Shown piece after piece: positions 19,870 through 32,044 of a stretch of 64,000 nucleotides of DNA. Where the stretch lies: contig NC_057803.1 of the NCBI RefSeq assembly GCF_018294505.1, forward strand, positions 237,304,397 through 237,368,396. The letters run 5' to 3'. A program made the position numbers and the translations under genes. This DNA comes from Triticum aestivum. Lineage: Eukaryota > Streptophyta > Magnoliopsida > Poales > Poaceae. The notes under the pieces are model-generated. The model saw nothing but the letters and a program-made list of their open reading frames with translations, was not told where the DNA came from and made no database searches. How positions within the stretch are numbered: the first letter of the stretch is position 1; the number at the start of each line of letters is the position of its first letter.

Positions 19870-21263
19870 TAGGACTGGAAAAACGCCGGGTACTCAGAAC
19901 GGAGGTAATCCTCGCGTTCCCAGGTGGCTTCACGGTCGGAATGGTGTGACCACTTGACTTTGAGGAATTTGATTGACTTGTTGCGAGTCTTGCGCTCAAT
20001 TTCTTCAAGAATAGCAACTGGGTGCTCACGATAATAAAGGTCTTCTTGGAGATCAATGTCTTCAAAGTTGACGGTGCGGTCAGGAGTCTTGAAGCACTTG
20101 CGGAGCTAAGAGACATGGAACACGTCGTGCACGTTTGCAAAGTTGGAGGGAAGCTCGAGTTGATAGGCGAGATCGCCTCTCTTGCTGACGATCTTGAAAG
20201 GACCCACGTTTCTTGGGGCAAGCTTCCCTTTGATACCGAAGCGACGAGTACCTTTCATTGGAGAGACGCGAAGGTAAACATGGTCTCCGATCTCGAAAGC
20301 CAAATCACGATGCTTACTATCATAGTAGCTCTTCTAGCGCGATTGCGCAGCTTTGAGGTTATCATGAATGACTTTGCACATCTCTTCTGCCTCTGTGATC
20401 AAGTCATTTCCCGGAAGTTGACGTTCACCAGTCTCTGACCAGTTAAGAGGTGTACGACACTTCCTGCCATAGAGAATTTGAAATGGGGCCTTGCCCGAAC
20501 TCGCATGGAAGTTGTTGTTGTAGGAAAACTCGGCATATGGAAGACAATCTTCCCACTTCATATCGAAAGAGATAATGCAAGCCTTGAGCATATCTTCAAG
20601 AATCTGATTGACACGCTCGACTTGGCTGCTTGTTTGGGGATGAAAAGCTGTGCTGAAACGGATGTTGGTGCCCATGGCCTTCTAAAAAGAATCCCAAAAC
20701 TTCGAGGTGAAGATGCTGCCACGATCTGTAGAAATCAACTGCGGAATGCCATGCAGGGAGATAATTCAAGAGGTATAAAGCTCTGTCAATTGAGCTGTAG
20801 TGATAGACTCTTTGATAGGCAGGAAATGAGCCACTTTAGTGAGTTTGTCGATGACAACGAATATAGCATCATTGCCACGCTTGGACTTTGGAAATCCAGT
20901 CATGAAGTCCATCTCAATGTGGTCAAACTTCCATTCTGGAATGGCAAGAGGTTGGAGGAGACCAGCTGGTCGTTGGTGTTCTGCCTTCACTCTTCTGCAG
21001 ACATCACATTCATTCACGAACTGAGCAATCTCACGCTTCATTCGAGTCCACCAATACACCTGCTTGAGGTCATGGTACATCTTCGTACTTCTAGGGCGGA
21101 TGGAGAGGAGTGAATTGTGGGCCTCGTTCATAATGACTTTACGAAGTTCACCTTTAGGCACAACAATGCGATCCTCGAAGAATAGAGTATCCTTGTCATT
21201 AAGGCGATAGCACTTGTACTTGGATTGACTCTGGGCAATCCCAATCTTCACCTTCTTCACCAT
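19870..21263 (-). pseudogene. G integrase and chromodomain
   Basis: The minus strand reads 21263-20766 (HHCC zinc-binding region around HNSLLSIRP and CDVCRRVKAEH, then DFMTGFPKSKRGNDAIFVVIDKL with catalytic Asp residues). After a gap it continues at 20675-20334 (FSTAFHPQTSSQVERVN with the third catalytic Glu) and 20303-20106 (FEIGDHVYLRVSPMKG, ending FHVS). An in-frame TAG at about 20109-20111 replaces a Gln codon. It then continues without a break into a chromodomain (FLKVKWSHHSDREATWERED) ending at a stop near 19872. Integrase inserts the DNA copy in the nucleus; the chromodomain would target heterochromatin. Several stops make it inactive. Confidence 0.88.
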
Positions 21264-22246
21264 AGCATCAAGAAGTTGAGCCTCACGAATCTGATCTTCA
21301 AAGTAGGAGAGACTTGAAGGTTGGCCAGAAATCCTTGAGGAACAACTTGCAGATTGAGTTTGCGAAAAGCTTCACAAAGCTCGGGTTGGTAAGGCTTGAG
21401 AATCAAACTGTTGTAGTAAGCCTTTCTGCTCAAAGCATCAGCAATTACATTGGCCTTGCCTGGAGTATATTCGATACTCAGATTATACTCTTGAATCATT
21501 TTGACCCAATGAGTCTTCCTGAGGTTGAGATTAGGCTGAGTGAAGATGTACTTGAGACTCTTGTGGTCAGTGAAGATGTCCACTTTTCTTCCCAATAAGA
21601 GATGTCTCCATGTCAAAAGAGCATGCACAACTGCCGCCAACTCGAGGTCATGAGTGGGGTAGTTCTTCTCGTTGGGCTTCAACTGGCGAGAAGTATAGGC
21701 CACAACTTTCTTCTCTTGCATCAACACTACACCAAGACCTTGGAGAGAGGCATCACAGAAGACATCAAACGGTTTGGATTCATCAGGAGGAGTCAGAACT
21801 GGAGCAGTGACTAATTTCTCTTTCAGGGTGTTGAAAGCGATGTCACATTCAGGAGACCAAACGTACTTGACGTGCTTCTGGAGAAGGTTTGAAAGAGGCT
21901 TCGCGATCTTTGAAAAGTTCTCCACGAATCTTCGACAATAGCTTGCAAGACCAAGGAAGCTGCGGAGTTGCTTCACGTTCTGAGGTGGTTCCCAATTCAC
22001 AATTGCAGACACCTTCTCAGGATTCACCACTATGCCCTTGGCAGAGATGATATGCCCAAGATAGAGAACCTCATCGAGCCAAAACTCGCACTTTGAGAAC
22101 TTGCCATAGAACTGATGTTCTCTGAGCTTATCCAGCACCAAACGCAAGTGCTTGGCATGATCTTCCTTGTTCTTGTAAAAGACCAAAATGTCTTCGAGGT
22201 AGACCAAGACGAAGTCATTTGTGTAGGGGTTGAAGATGAAGTTCAT
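21257..22246 (-). pseudogene. G reverse transcriptase C-part and RNase H
   Basis: The 329-residue open frame starts in the RT palm. The catalytic motif reads VLVYLEDILVF, i.e. Tyr-Leu-Glu-Asp where Tyr-x-Asp-Asp is expected, so one metal-binding Asp is changed. RT thumb and connection blocks follow (FSKCEFWLDEVLYLGH, LRSFLGLASYCRRF), then RNase H (FDVFCDASLQGLGVVLMQ, LELAAVVHALLTWRHLL, FTDHKSLKYIF, ADALSRK). RNase H would degrade the RNA of the hybrid. A frameshift near 22245 separates it from the upstream protease-RT frame. Confidence 0.9.
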
Positions 22247-23511
22247 AATGCAAGAGAAAGTCGGAGGAGCGTTGACGAGGCCAAAGACATGACAGTGTAT
22301 TCATATGAACCATAGCTTGTTCTGAAAGCCGTCTTCGGGATATTTTGCTCACGAATTCGAATCTGGTGATAGCCCATTCGGAGATCAAGCTTGGAGAATA
22401 CTTGAGCACCTTTGAGTTGTTCAAACATGTCATTGATGTTGGGAAGTGGGTACTTGTTCTGTATAGTCTTCTTGTTCAATGGACGGTAGTCAACACAAAG
22501 TCGGTCTGTTCCATCCTTCTTCTTCACAAAAAGAACTCCACAATCCCATGGAGAAGAACTAGGTAGGATGAGACCCATACGCTCTTGTTCATCGAGTTGT
22601 TTCTTCAGCTCCTTCAACTCTTTGGGTCCCAGCTTGTAAGGACGTTTGCAAATAGGTTCCGTGCCAGGCTCAAGATCGATGACAAATTCAACTGGCCGGT
22701 GCAGAGGCATTCCTGGAAGCTCTTCTGGAAAGACGTCTTGATATTCGCAAACGACTGGAATTTGAGAGATGGCATCCAGCTCACCCTTCTCATTGAGAGA
22801 AAATAGACGGATGGTATCGTCATTAGCGGCAAAGGCAATTACATCCTTAGATGAATGAGTCAATTGAATCTGCCTGGCAGCACAATCAAGCTGAGCCTTG
22901 TGCTTAGAAAGCCAGCCTATTACAAGAATAAGATCAATATCCGAGTTACCAAGGACCATTGGAGAAGAAAGAAACTTGTAATCGCCCAACGTGATAGTAA
23001 CATCTGGAACCTCCAAACTTGCACTCAAACGTTTGTCAGGAGAAACGATATACATTTGTTTGCCCAAATGACAAGAAACGAATTCATTCTTGGCAAAAAC
23101 TGGCTTTGACATGAAACAATGCGATGCACCAGTATCAAAAAGTACTTTTGCAGGAACATCGTTAACAGGAAGGTTACCCATGATGACATCTGACGAGTCG
23201 TCTGCCTGAGCTGCATTCAACAAGTTGACCTTGGCGTGCTTGGGGTTATGCTTGACCATAGCCGTACTTGCCGACCTCCATGAGGAGGAGGAGGGAGACG
23301 CCTCTGATTGAAACATTTGTTGGCATAGTGACCCTTCTATTGGTACTTGTTGCACGTGACCTCCGAGAGCGGACGGTGATACAAAGCACTTGATCTTGGA
23401 GCTTGAGACGAAGTCTTGTTCTGAAAGCCAGGGTTGGGTGGGTGGGAAGATCCACAGCCACCTTTGCTCTTCTGCTGATAAGGATGACGGAATGGAGGAG
23501 GAGGAAGCCAA
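22243..23511 (-). pseudogene. G protease and reverse transcriptase N-part
   Basis: The 422-residue open frame on the minus strand contains a retropepsin active site FDTGASHCF, the linker, and RT fingers with [25 protein letters not shown] in family form, then [14 protein letters not shown] and [13 protein letters not shown]. It loses frame just before the palm, at about 22250. Protease cuts the polyprotein inside the particle. The first about 130 residues cover the end of gag in a shifted frame. Confidence 0.9.
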
Positions 23512-24331
23512 TACTTTTGTTGCTTAGCCACTTGAGTTGAGGAAGAAGGAGTTGCGTCTCTGAATCGCTTCTTGGAAGCATCGCACTTCAGTTGAGCAGT
23601 CTCTTGCTTCATTGCCATGTTGTAAAACTCATCGTCCTTCTTGGGCTCAAAGAGGACGAGAGCTAGCTGGAGTTCTTCTCTGAGACCACCCCTGAACTGG
23701 TATTCATGCTCTTCTCGTTAGGGACGTCTTGCTTAGCAAAACGGGCGAGATTTTGGAACATGATGTTGTACTGGTAAACAGACATAGTTCCTTGCTTCAG
23801 GTTGCGGAATTCCTCACGCTTGCTTTCAACCACACTCTAAGGAATATGATGAGCTTTGAAGTCTTGACAGAATTCATCCCAGGTAATTGCACGGCCTCCT
23901 CTGGAATCTTTGTACTGCTGAAACCATTCTGCAGCTTGGTCTTTGAGTTGAAAGGAGGCGAACTTGACAAAGTCCTTAGGCCTGATGTTACTGCACTCGA
24001 AATGCTTGCATATGTCCACGAGCCAATCATTAGCATCTGTTGCCTCAACACAATTGTTGAAGGTCTTTGGCTGGTTAGCAAGGAGCTGGTTGAGTGTAGC
24101 AAACTGATTCTGATTGTTGCCATGGCCCTGGTTCCCTTGGTTGCGCTCTTGAAGAAGTTGCATGATCAGCTGCGTGTTTGCATTGGTAGCGGCCATCGCA
24201 GCTTGCCATGCCTCCGGAGGTGGAGGTGGTGGTGGCAGATCAGGATTCAGAGTCGTACGCGTTGGAGGAGCCATCCTGAAGAGGTTGACCTCCATTAGCA
24301 TCTTGACAGAAAAATATTTAAGCTGAATCAA
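23337..24331 (-). pseudogene. G gag
   Basis: Gag probably starts at MAPPTRTTLN (about 24274), has a proline run, and carries retrotransposon-gag core blocks (WLVDICKHFECSN, FVKFASFQLKDQAAEWF, ITWDEFCQDFKAHH). A stop near 23838 is followed by the same frame continuing to about 23700, then another segment at 23618-23337. The zinc knuckle lies at the end of that segment. Its second Cys is changed to Tyr and a TAG follows two codons later, so the CCHC motif (last part KGHYANKC) is broken. Gag would package the RNA. Confidence 0.8.
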
Positions 24332-24339
24332 ACGTGTTG

Positions 24340-25176
24340 AAATTGCAACATATAGTCTTCACATCCGAACAAAATGAACGAATGCATTCCAATTGAAATG
24401 GTCACATATCCATAAGTTGAGAAGCCACTTTGAATTGAGGTAGAAGAATAAAACCAACAAGGTACGAACAAGAACGAATACGTGGTGAGGATTACCCAAT
24501 CCCAAACCAAATATCCGCGGAAGAAGAACTAGAGCTACAAGAATTCCCACCTATGAAACTCCCCAACCTTTCCGGTTATGAAATCAGGTGTTGGGGATAT
24601 AGGGGAAGCATAATATCTCACCCAAATCTAGCAAATCCTACATCCAGTTGTATCCATCCTTCAACACATAACCGAGAAACCTTCGAAAATCATTTACCTC
24701 TACCTTCGAAAAGCATCTGTTATACAAGTTATGGCAATACTCCCGAACTCCCGCCCTAGTACTGGGTGGCGTCGAGGTTATCTCACCAACAACTGCATAA
24801 AAGAGATTTTTGATGTCGGTGAAACTCAGGTATTCCAGAATCTCAACGATAAAATTGTGACGACAACACCTCGGAGCTCAACTCCCCGGGACACTGCCAC
24901 AACCCCTAAATGACAGGAGGCACCAAGAACAATGTTCTCGTCACAAATCGATCGGAACGATTCCAAGATACCCGCGTGATCCTAAATTTTTTTGTGAAAT
25001 TTGAGAAGAGAAGAGTCAAAACTCTACGTCAGGATGCCTCACCAGAGCGATGAAGGGACTGGGGAGTAAAAAGAATTCCTAACTCTCCAATATATAAAAT
25101 CCTAAATGACTCAAAACATTTTTCTAGACTCAACAACACTAACGATTCGATCAAGGAGGGGGCTCCTAAGGTCGGG
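24340..25176 (-). other. G leader between primer site and gag
   Basis: About 0.8 kb of AT-rich DNA lies between the primer site and the gag start. No convincing ORF is seen on either strand. It is the expected place of the RNA packaging leader. Confidence 0.5.
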
Positions 25177-25177
25177 G

Positions 25178-25194
25178 AAGGCTCTGATTACCAA
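25178..25194 (-). other. G primer binding site (initiator-Met type)
   Basis: On the minus strand the sequence after the LTR reads AGT then TGGTAATCAGAGCC, i.e. the initiator-Met complement TGGTATCAGAGC with one inserted A. Confidence 0.75.
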
Positions 25195-25196
25195 CT

Positions 25197-28100
25197 TGTA
25201 ACGCCCTCGATGCGGCTATATCTCCTACGTGTCGAAGCACGACTTAGAGGCATAACCGCATTAAAAGCAATGTCGCAAGTAAGGTAATCTTCACAACATC
25301 CCATGTAAATAAATAAAAGGGTAAAGGGTACATAGTTGGCTTACACTCGCCACATCACACAAATACATGAATAACATTACAATCATCCAATACACTCATG
25401 GTCCGACTACGGTACCAAAATAAAGATCAACCCCCACATGCGACAAAGTCCCCGATCGCCGCAACTGGGCACCACTACTAATCATCTAGGAAAGACACAT
25501 AGTAACGACGAGAGTCTTCATCGTACTCCCACTTGAGCTCAAGCGCATCGTCTGGAACGGTATCATCGGTCCCTGCATTTGGTTTTGGAAGTAAACTGTG
25601 AGTCACGGGGACTTAGCAATCTCACACCCTCGTGATCAAGACTATTTAGGCTTATAGGTAAGGCAAGGTATGATGTGGAGCTGCAGCAAGCGTCTAGCAT
25701 ATATGGTGGCTAACCTATTCGCAAAAGAGAGCAAGAAGAGAAGGAAAAAGAACGGACGAACAACTATGATCAAGAAGTGATCCTAGAACAACCTACGTCA
25801 AACATTACTCGAACACCGTGTTCACTTCCCGGACTCCGCCGAGAAGAGACCATCACGGTTACACACGCAGTTGATTCATTTTAATTAAGTTAAGTTTCAA
25901 GTTATCTACAACCGGACATTAACAAATTCCCATATGCCCATAATCGCGGGCACGACTTCGAAAAGTTCAAATCCCTATAGGGGAGTCCCAACTTAGCCCA
26001 TCACAAGCTCTCACGGTCAACGGAGGATATTCCTTCTCCAGAGACATTCTGATTAGACTCGACATCCCGGTTACAAGACATCCTCGACAATGGTAAAATA
26101 AGTCCAGCAACATCGCCCGAATGTGCCGACAAATCCCGATAGGAGCTGCACATATCTCGTTCTCAGGGCACACTCAGATAGGTCAAGCTACGAGAAAAAC
26201 CAACCCTCAAGTTTCCCCGAGGTGGCCCCACAGGCTGCCTAGTTCGGACCAACACTGAGAGGAGCACTAGCCAAGGGGGGTTTAAATAAAGATGACCCTT
26301 GGGCTCCGGAAAACCAAGGGGAAAAGAGGCTAGGTGGCAAATGGTAAAACCAAGGTTGGGCATTGCTGGAGGAGTTTTATTCAAGGCGAACTTTCAAGGG
26401 GTTCCCATTATAACCCAACCGCGTAAGGAACGCAAAATCCGGGAACATAACACCGATATGACAGAAACTAGGGCGGCAAGAATCGGAACAAAACACTAGG
26501 CAAAAGGACGAGCCTTCCACCCTTTACCAAGTATATAGGTGCACTAAGATAAACAAGATATTATTGTGATATCCCAACAATAACCAATGTTCCAACAAGG
26601 AACGATCTCCAATCTTCACCTGCAACTAGCAACGCTATACGAGGGGCTGAGCAAAGCGGTAACATAGCCAAACAACGGTTTGCTAGGACATGGTGTGTTA
26701 GAGGTTTGACATGGCAATAGGGAGGCATGATAAGCAAGTGGTAGGCATCATAGCATAGGCATAGCAAAAGAGCGAGCATCTAGCAGGCAAAGATAGAAGT
26801 GATTTCGAGGGTATGGTCGTCTTGCTTGCAAAGTTCTCAGAGTTGAATTGATCCTCGTAAGCGAACTCAACGGGCTCCTCATTCATGAACTCGTCTCCCG
26901 GCTCTACCCAAACAAGAACAACAGGCAAACGGAACACAATCAACCACGTGCAATGCTCAAACAACATGATGCAAACATGGTATGATATGCGGGAGGCCGT
27001 ATGTGATGCATATGCAAGATTTGACAAGGAATGATTGAACCTGGCCTCAACTTGGAAGTCCAAGAGTGCCAATGGAAAGGTGAGGTGATTTTGGTTGAAA
27101 TCGATATAAAGATCACCGGAATCGGAAGCATGCTTTGGAAATGGCAAGCAAAACAAATATGGCACCGGTCTGCGATAATCAGCAAGTGATCAACTAAATG
27201 CATCAAGATAAATATTCTACGGCACTCAAACATGACAACAAAATACATGGCAGGGATCCACTCATGAAGGTTGACAAAAGATGAACACTGATCAATGGCT
27301 AATTCATCCATTAACAGGTTCAAACAAGCATGGCAAAAGTGCAAATGATAACAGGTTTCAGACTTAGTGAAATTAACATCAGGAAGCACACTTTAGAGCA
27401 TGAAAACTACAAGCTACAGTAACTTAACATGGCAAGGCAAGGCATGGCATGAAGCTACTCAAAGCACTTAACAAAAGCCCTTAGTGACCTTGAGCCAAAA
27501 GGGATCAGAAAATACAATTGTAAGCTTGTGAACATGGCAAAAACATAAACAGATTTCAAACTTTGTGAAAAACTGGAGCATGCAAATCAGTCAACGAGTA
27601 GGCATGTTTACGAGCTCGATGCACTCACTACAGAGGATGGCATGACAAACTAAGCATACACCCATCAAGAATACATAGCATAGAAGCTAGACATAGCAAG
27701 ACCAACAACATAGAATGCACGGATCAATAGAAACATCCTCGGCAACATTGCTAACCATGTCAACAATCTGCCAGGATTCACTTTATAGCAAAAGTAGAGC
27801 TCGATTAACTCAAGCTAGGGTGCTACATAAATGCAAACAAAGACATGGACAGATAGAGCACCACAATGTTAACAAAACATCCTTACTGATCATCCTCAAA
27901 AGAGCCACGGATCACTAGGAAATAACATGAACATATGGCATAACAACAAAATCAGGACAAGGACTTAGTGAAATTCTAAGTCCCTGAAATCAGCATTACC
28001 GATTACGCTACTTTGCAAGCTTGTGCTAGTCACCACAGATATCACAAAAATATATGGCAAGCACCTCTGTAAAGATGACATGGCATATAACAAAACACAT

Positions 28101-29462
28101 TTAGAGCTCAGGATCATAGCATGGACACATTAATCATGGCAAAAATGACAAAAGGCTATTTGCTGAAACAGATCTGACAAATTCATCACATAGCCCTCTT
28201 CCAAAAGGGTTTCGGGCATCAAGATGAGCTCAAATGAAAATGACGCAGTGAGATCAAATGATATACTCGTCGAGACGAACATTTTGATATGCCACACGCA
28301 CAAATCGGATCTACGATGAGAGAGTTATGACATGCCAAAGTTTGCAAAAAAATAGGGCTCAGGGATGAAAAGTCAACCCTCGTGGATCTGGATCTGGCGC
28401 GGTTACTGTAGCAGCACTGTTCACCGAAGTCGATCATCATCGCCGGAGAAGAAGACCGGAGCTGGGGGCGAGGTGGCCGGAGCTCCGGTGGAGGTCGGGG
28501 GTGGCGCCGGCGATGGCCGGACGCGACGAGGCCGACGGAGGTGCGGAGCGGCGCCGGCTCGGGTCGGTGGAGTGGCCGGGGCGGCGAGCTGCGACGTCCG
28601 CGGCGGTCGGAGGTGAGGGTGCGGCGGAGCTCCGGTGGCAGCGGTCGAAGATGGCGGGCGGCAGCGCCGGGCGCCTCAGGCGGCCGGATGGGAGGAGGAC
28701 GGCGGCGGGGTCACGTAGGAGGCGGCGCATGGCGTCGGGCCCTCAGGGGCTCTCCCGGGGCCGAGCGGGCCGGAGCGGGTGTGGGTGGCGGCGTGCCACG
28801 TGGCGGCACGCCATTGGCTGCAGGCGGCGACTCGTCCGGTGGGAACCGGACATGTCCGGCCGCGGAGACGAGCGAGTCTAGGGTTTAGTGGTAGATGGGA
28901 TCCGAAATTTTTGAGGAAGAGACCTTTTTATAGGTAGGAGTAGCTAGGAGGCTCCAAATTGAGCACAATTTTTGGCCATGCGATCGTGATCGAACGCTCT
29001 AGATGATGGAAGGGTTTTTGGTGGGTTTTGGGCCGAATTGGAAGGGTGTTGGGCTGCAACACACACGAGGCCTTTTCGGTCCCTCGGTTAACCGTTGGAG
29101 TATCAAACGAAGTCCAAATGGCACGAAACTTGACAGGCGGTCTACCGGTAGTAAACCAAGGCCACATGGCAAGTCTCGGTCCAATCCGGAAATGCTTAAC
29201 CTCCACACACGAAAAGAGGTAGAAAGGACCACCGGAGGACATAGGAGCGCTGGAATGCAAAACGGACAACGGGGAAAATGCTCGGATGCATGACACGAAC
29301 ACGTATGCGAATGCAATGCACATGATGACATGATATCAGATGCATGACACAGACAACAACACACGGAGACACAAACCCGACAATGGAGAAATAAAATAAC
29401 TTAGCGCCGGAAACGGAAAGAGTTGGGATACATATAAGTTAAATTACATCTGGGGTGTTACA
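25197..29462 (-). repeat. G 5' LTR (4266 bp)
   Basis: Same layout as the LTR at 15623, including the GC-rich block (28440-28880). It is about 5% different in the part I compared. It begins on the minus strand at 29462 with TGTAACACCCC and ends at 25197. Confidence 0.92.
28923..28936 (-). promoter_or_regulatory. TATA box of G 5' LTR
   Basis: The minus strand reads CCTATAAAAAGG just upstream of the GC-rich leader. It is preserved here but mutated in the 3' LTR. Confidence 0.6.
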
Positions 29463-29467
29463 GTACG
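29463..29467. repeat. target site duplication GTACG, right
   Basis: Matches 15618-15622, so element B continues directly after it. Confidence 0.92.
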
Positions 29468-30657
29468 GCCAGTGCCCCAGGCCACAGCAGCAGCCGCAGA
29501 CCCCGGCGCGGTGCCCTCGGCGGGACCAGCACGCTGGGGCCTGTACAGGCGAGGCCCGGACACAGGTCCCCCTTCATGCCCCGCAGAGCAAGGAGTCATG
29601 CGGAGGAAGGTCCTCTGCAGAGGGAGGCGTTGGCGAGCCCTTCCCCCCCGGCAGAGGGCCTGTGGTAGCTGAGGGCGCCGCTGTCGTCCCCCTTGCCCCT
29701 TGGTCCTGTCTTGGTTTTTGGATGACCCAACGGTGGTCAGGGGAGGCACAAGGCGGGGCCCATGTCAGGCGATATGAAGCAAGGCTCACGCCTGTGAAGG
29801 TCTCCGCTCGTGACACTCTCACGTAATAATGAGTGGGGATGTACATGCCCCGGAGTGTCCAGTGTGCCGCCCCTCAGCCTGGGGGGTTGTCGCCCACGTC
29901 CAAGTGGAAGCACCATGGTCCGTGCTAGCCGTTGACACTGTCCCCCAATGACTATGCTCACATCCAGCAAAAGCATTTAGCTCCACGCTGGTGAGAAGAC
30001 AAGAAGACTAGCTAGATGCCGGACGCGGTTGTTTGCCTTTTCACCCTTTTATCTACAACTTGTTCGCCTTCTTCCTTTCGGATTGAGAGTTGAAGTTCTT
30101 CTGTGTTAATTAAAATTGGGGGAGTTTTTCCTTGGTTTTCTGCTGATTTTATTGTGTTCTCGTCGCGTGCTTTGTTTTTAAGGCTCGCGCCTCCGACCCC
30201 CCCTTACGGGTGCCTCGTGGCATGGGGGCTGGTCGGCAGACTGCGTTGGGCGCTTCTAGGTAGCCTGGATAAGACCCCCTCGGGGCAAGAGTGCACGCGT
30301 CGCAGCATTGCCGCGTGCGCATCTTGCCATGGTCCGCTGGACGCTCCTATCATGGCCCTCTCGGATGGATCCGCTGGCTCCTCAGGAGGACCAGTGCCTC
30401 GCAAGCTTCTGAGGGCTCGCCTCAGGGGGAAGGCACGTCAGCAACCCAGACCCCGTTCAAGGCCCGCTAGGATCAAGACAAGTCTCAACAACAACCCTGC
30501 TCAGGGGCTCACAAGCTCACAAAAGCACATTTCGGGTCTGTCTTAAAAAATAGAATGTAAATTTACATATACAAGGGCTCCCCCTCCAAAATGCTCTCAC
30601 ACCCTACGGGGCCGTATCCAAGTCTTTGCATGCAGGTTCACGCTAAGCAATGCAGGC
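29468..30657 (+). other. B linker between gag-like region and antisense ORF
   Basis: It is collinear with 48700-49730 and 52450-53490: the shared landmark CTCGTGACACTCTC[AT]..GTAATAAT occurs at about 29808, 49044 and 52797, followed by GGGGCTCCCCCTCCAAAA (about 30569, 49633). It contains short frames but none conserved in phase among the three copies, so it is probably non-coding. Confidence 0.5.
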
Positions 30658-31145
30658 TCAACTGGACGTGCTGCCCCCAGCATCGCCCTGGTCGCTCTCG
30701 TATGCGCTACTTGTGCTGTCACTGGCGTCCTCTTCCCTATCATCATCCATGCTATCTTTGTCCGCCATGACCACCACCACGTCGTCCTCTGTGGCGAATT
30801 CCCTCACCAAGGCTTTGACATGATTGTCCACCTAGTGAGATAGGTTGTCCCGTATAGCCTCATGCACCGAGGCTATGGCAGCGTCAAAGTCGAAGTGGGG
30901 GTCGAGGTTCTGAAGATGACTAAAGATGCGAGAGAACGCGCGCCCAAGGAGGCCCCAACTCCTCTCCCCGGCAAGCTCGCGAGCCCTCATAGCCTGATCT
31001 TCCAGGCGCGTCACGACTTCGGTAATAAAGTGAAGGTGGCTAGCATAATCTTCCACGCGGGCATGAGGGACACTCTCCTCACAGATGATGCTCAGGGCTC
31101 GGTTGGCCCACACCCTGAGGGCCTGAAGCATGGGGGCATGCTCGC
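30658..31145 (-). pseudogene. B antisense ORF, C-terminal part
   Basis: Read against the element's own direction. Helical blocks HAPMLQALRVWANRAL, YASHLHFITEVVTRLEDQA, GLLGRAFSRIFSHLQNLDPH and FDFDAAIASVHEAIRDNL are followed by a stop, then in the same frame an acidic tail (MADKDSMDDDREEDASDSTS) ending at 30658. The same blocks occur at 49735-50301 and 53597-54281. The N-terminal part is missing because the inverted element C begins at 31146. Function is unknown; see the copy at 53490-56745 for the complete layout. Confidence 0.65.
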
Positions 31146-32029
31146 TGTCGGATTGCGGGTTCCGACTAACCCTTGAGGTTCGAACTCTAGGGTGCGCACG
31201 AAGAACACTCTCTCCGTAGTTCGCTCGCTCAATGATCTCATGGCCTAGCTGGACGAACCCAAGGAACAAGACACACAAGGGTTTATATTGGTTCGGGCCA
31301 CCTAGCGATGTAATACCCTACTCCAGTGTGGTGTTGGTGGATTGCCTCATGGGGTAAGGATTAACTAGTACAATGGGTGAACAGCCTCAGGAGGAGAGGT
31401 GTTCTTGAGCTTAGCGAGCTGGTGGATGTGAGGATGGATTGGATCTGATCCCCGATGAGTCGATCCCTCCCTATGGTGGTGGCTAGTCCTATTTATAGAG
31501 GCACTGGCCCTCTTCTCAAATGTTAGGTGGGAAGGGATCCCACAACGGCCAAGTTTGAAGGGAGACAACTAGTAAAAGTTTTCCTGGCAAAAGGTGGTCT
31601 TCGCCTTTCCAAAGGCTCTCGTGGTGACGCTGCTGTGGGCTCCGTGGTGACCTTCGTCCTGCCGTCCTATTGCTCTTGGTCTTGTTGCACCGATATGGAA
31701 ACCTTTGCCTGATGCCTTGGGACTCCTCTCCTGCGCCTGCCTCTTTAGCACGAAAGAGGAAACTGGTACACTACATCCGCTGCGCCCGCCTGCCCTTGGG
31801 ACTCATGGTTCACGCCACGTGAACCTTGCGAGGTGCCCCTTGCATTGAGATCTCGGCTCCTCGGGAACCAGCCTAGTGAGACTGCTCCCGGGGAGGTCTT
31901 GGTGTCGTCCGCCTCGCGAGGGTCTTGAGTGGTTGCTGCTGAAGATGGGTCGTACCAGGCCGTTGGTGGAGCCACACGCAAGCCCGCAGGCAGGCAAGTC
32001 TGGGCACTCTCGGTCCCATAACTCCGATA
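31146..32029 (-). repeat. C 3' LTR
   Basis: On the minus strand it starts TATCGGAGTTATGGG (the family start TGTCGG with G changed to A) and ends AATCCGACA at 31146. The TATA box on the minus strand is CTATAAATAGG (31488-31498). Confidence 0.85.
31488..31498 (-). promoter_or_regulatory. TATA box of LTR C
   Basis: The minus strand reads CTATAAATAGG, identical in the sister LTRs B, D and E. Confidence 0.6.
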
Positions 32030-32044
32030 GTAGCCCCCGGGCCC
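32030..32044 (-). other. C polypurine tract
   Basis: The minus strand reads GGGCCCGGGGGCTAC directly before the LTR. The counterpart at 57020-57034 is GGGCCCAGGGGCTAC. Confidence 0.7.

Larger units (their letters stand above)
15623..29462 (-). mobile_element. G: complete Tekay-type gypsy (chromovirus) element with 4.2 kb LTRs
   Basis: The 13,840-bp element on the minus strand is bounded by the 5-bp duplication GTACG. The LTRs (15623-19832 and 25197-29462) begin TGTAACACC and end GGCGTTACA on the minus strand. The 5.4 kb interior has, in order, an initiator-Met-like primer site, gag with a damaged zinc knuckle, protease, RT, RNase H, integrase, chromodomain and a purine-rich tract. Comparing the first 470 bases of the two LTRs by eye I count about 23 differences (near 5%), mostly transitions, so the insertion is not recent. 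Multiple stops and a changed RT catalytic motif make it inactive. Confidence 0.95.
13898..31145 (+). mobile_element. B: pol-less Tat-family element, split by element G
   Basis: The 882-bp 5' LTR (13898-14779) is followed by a primer site and a short gag-like region. Element G (15623-29462) interrupts with a perfect 5-bp duplication, and B resumes at 29463 with about 1.2 kb of linker and the C-terminal part of the antisense ORF. B then ends at 31145 against the inverted element C. Without G, it is collinear with the units at 47801-51043 and 51548-57034. No protease, RT or integrase lies between gag and the antisense ORF. Confidence 0.75.
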
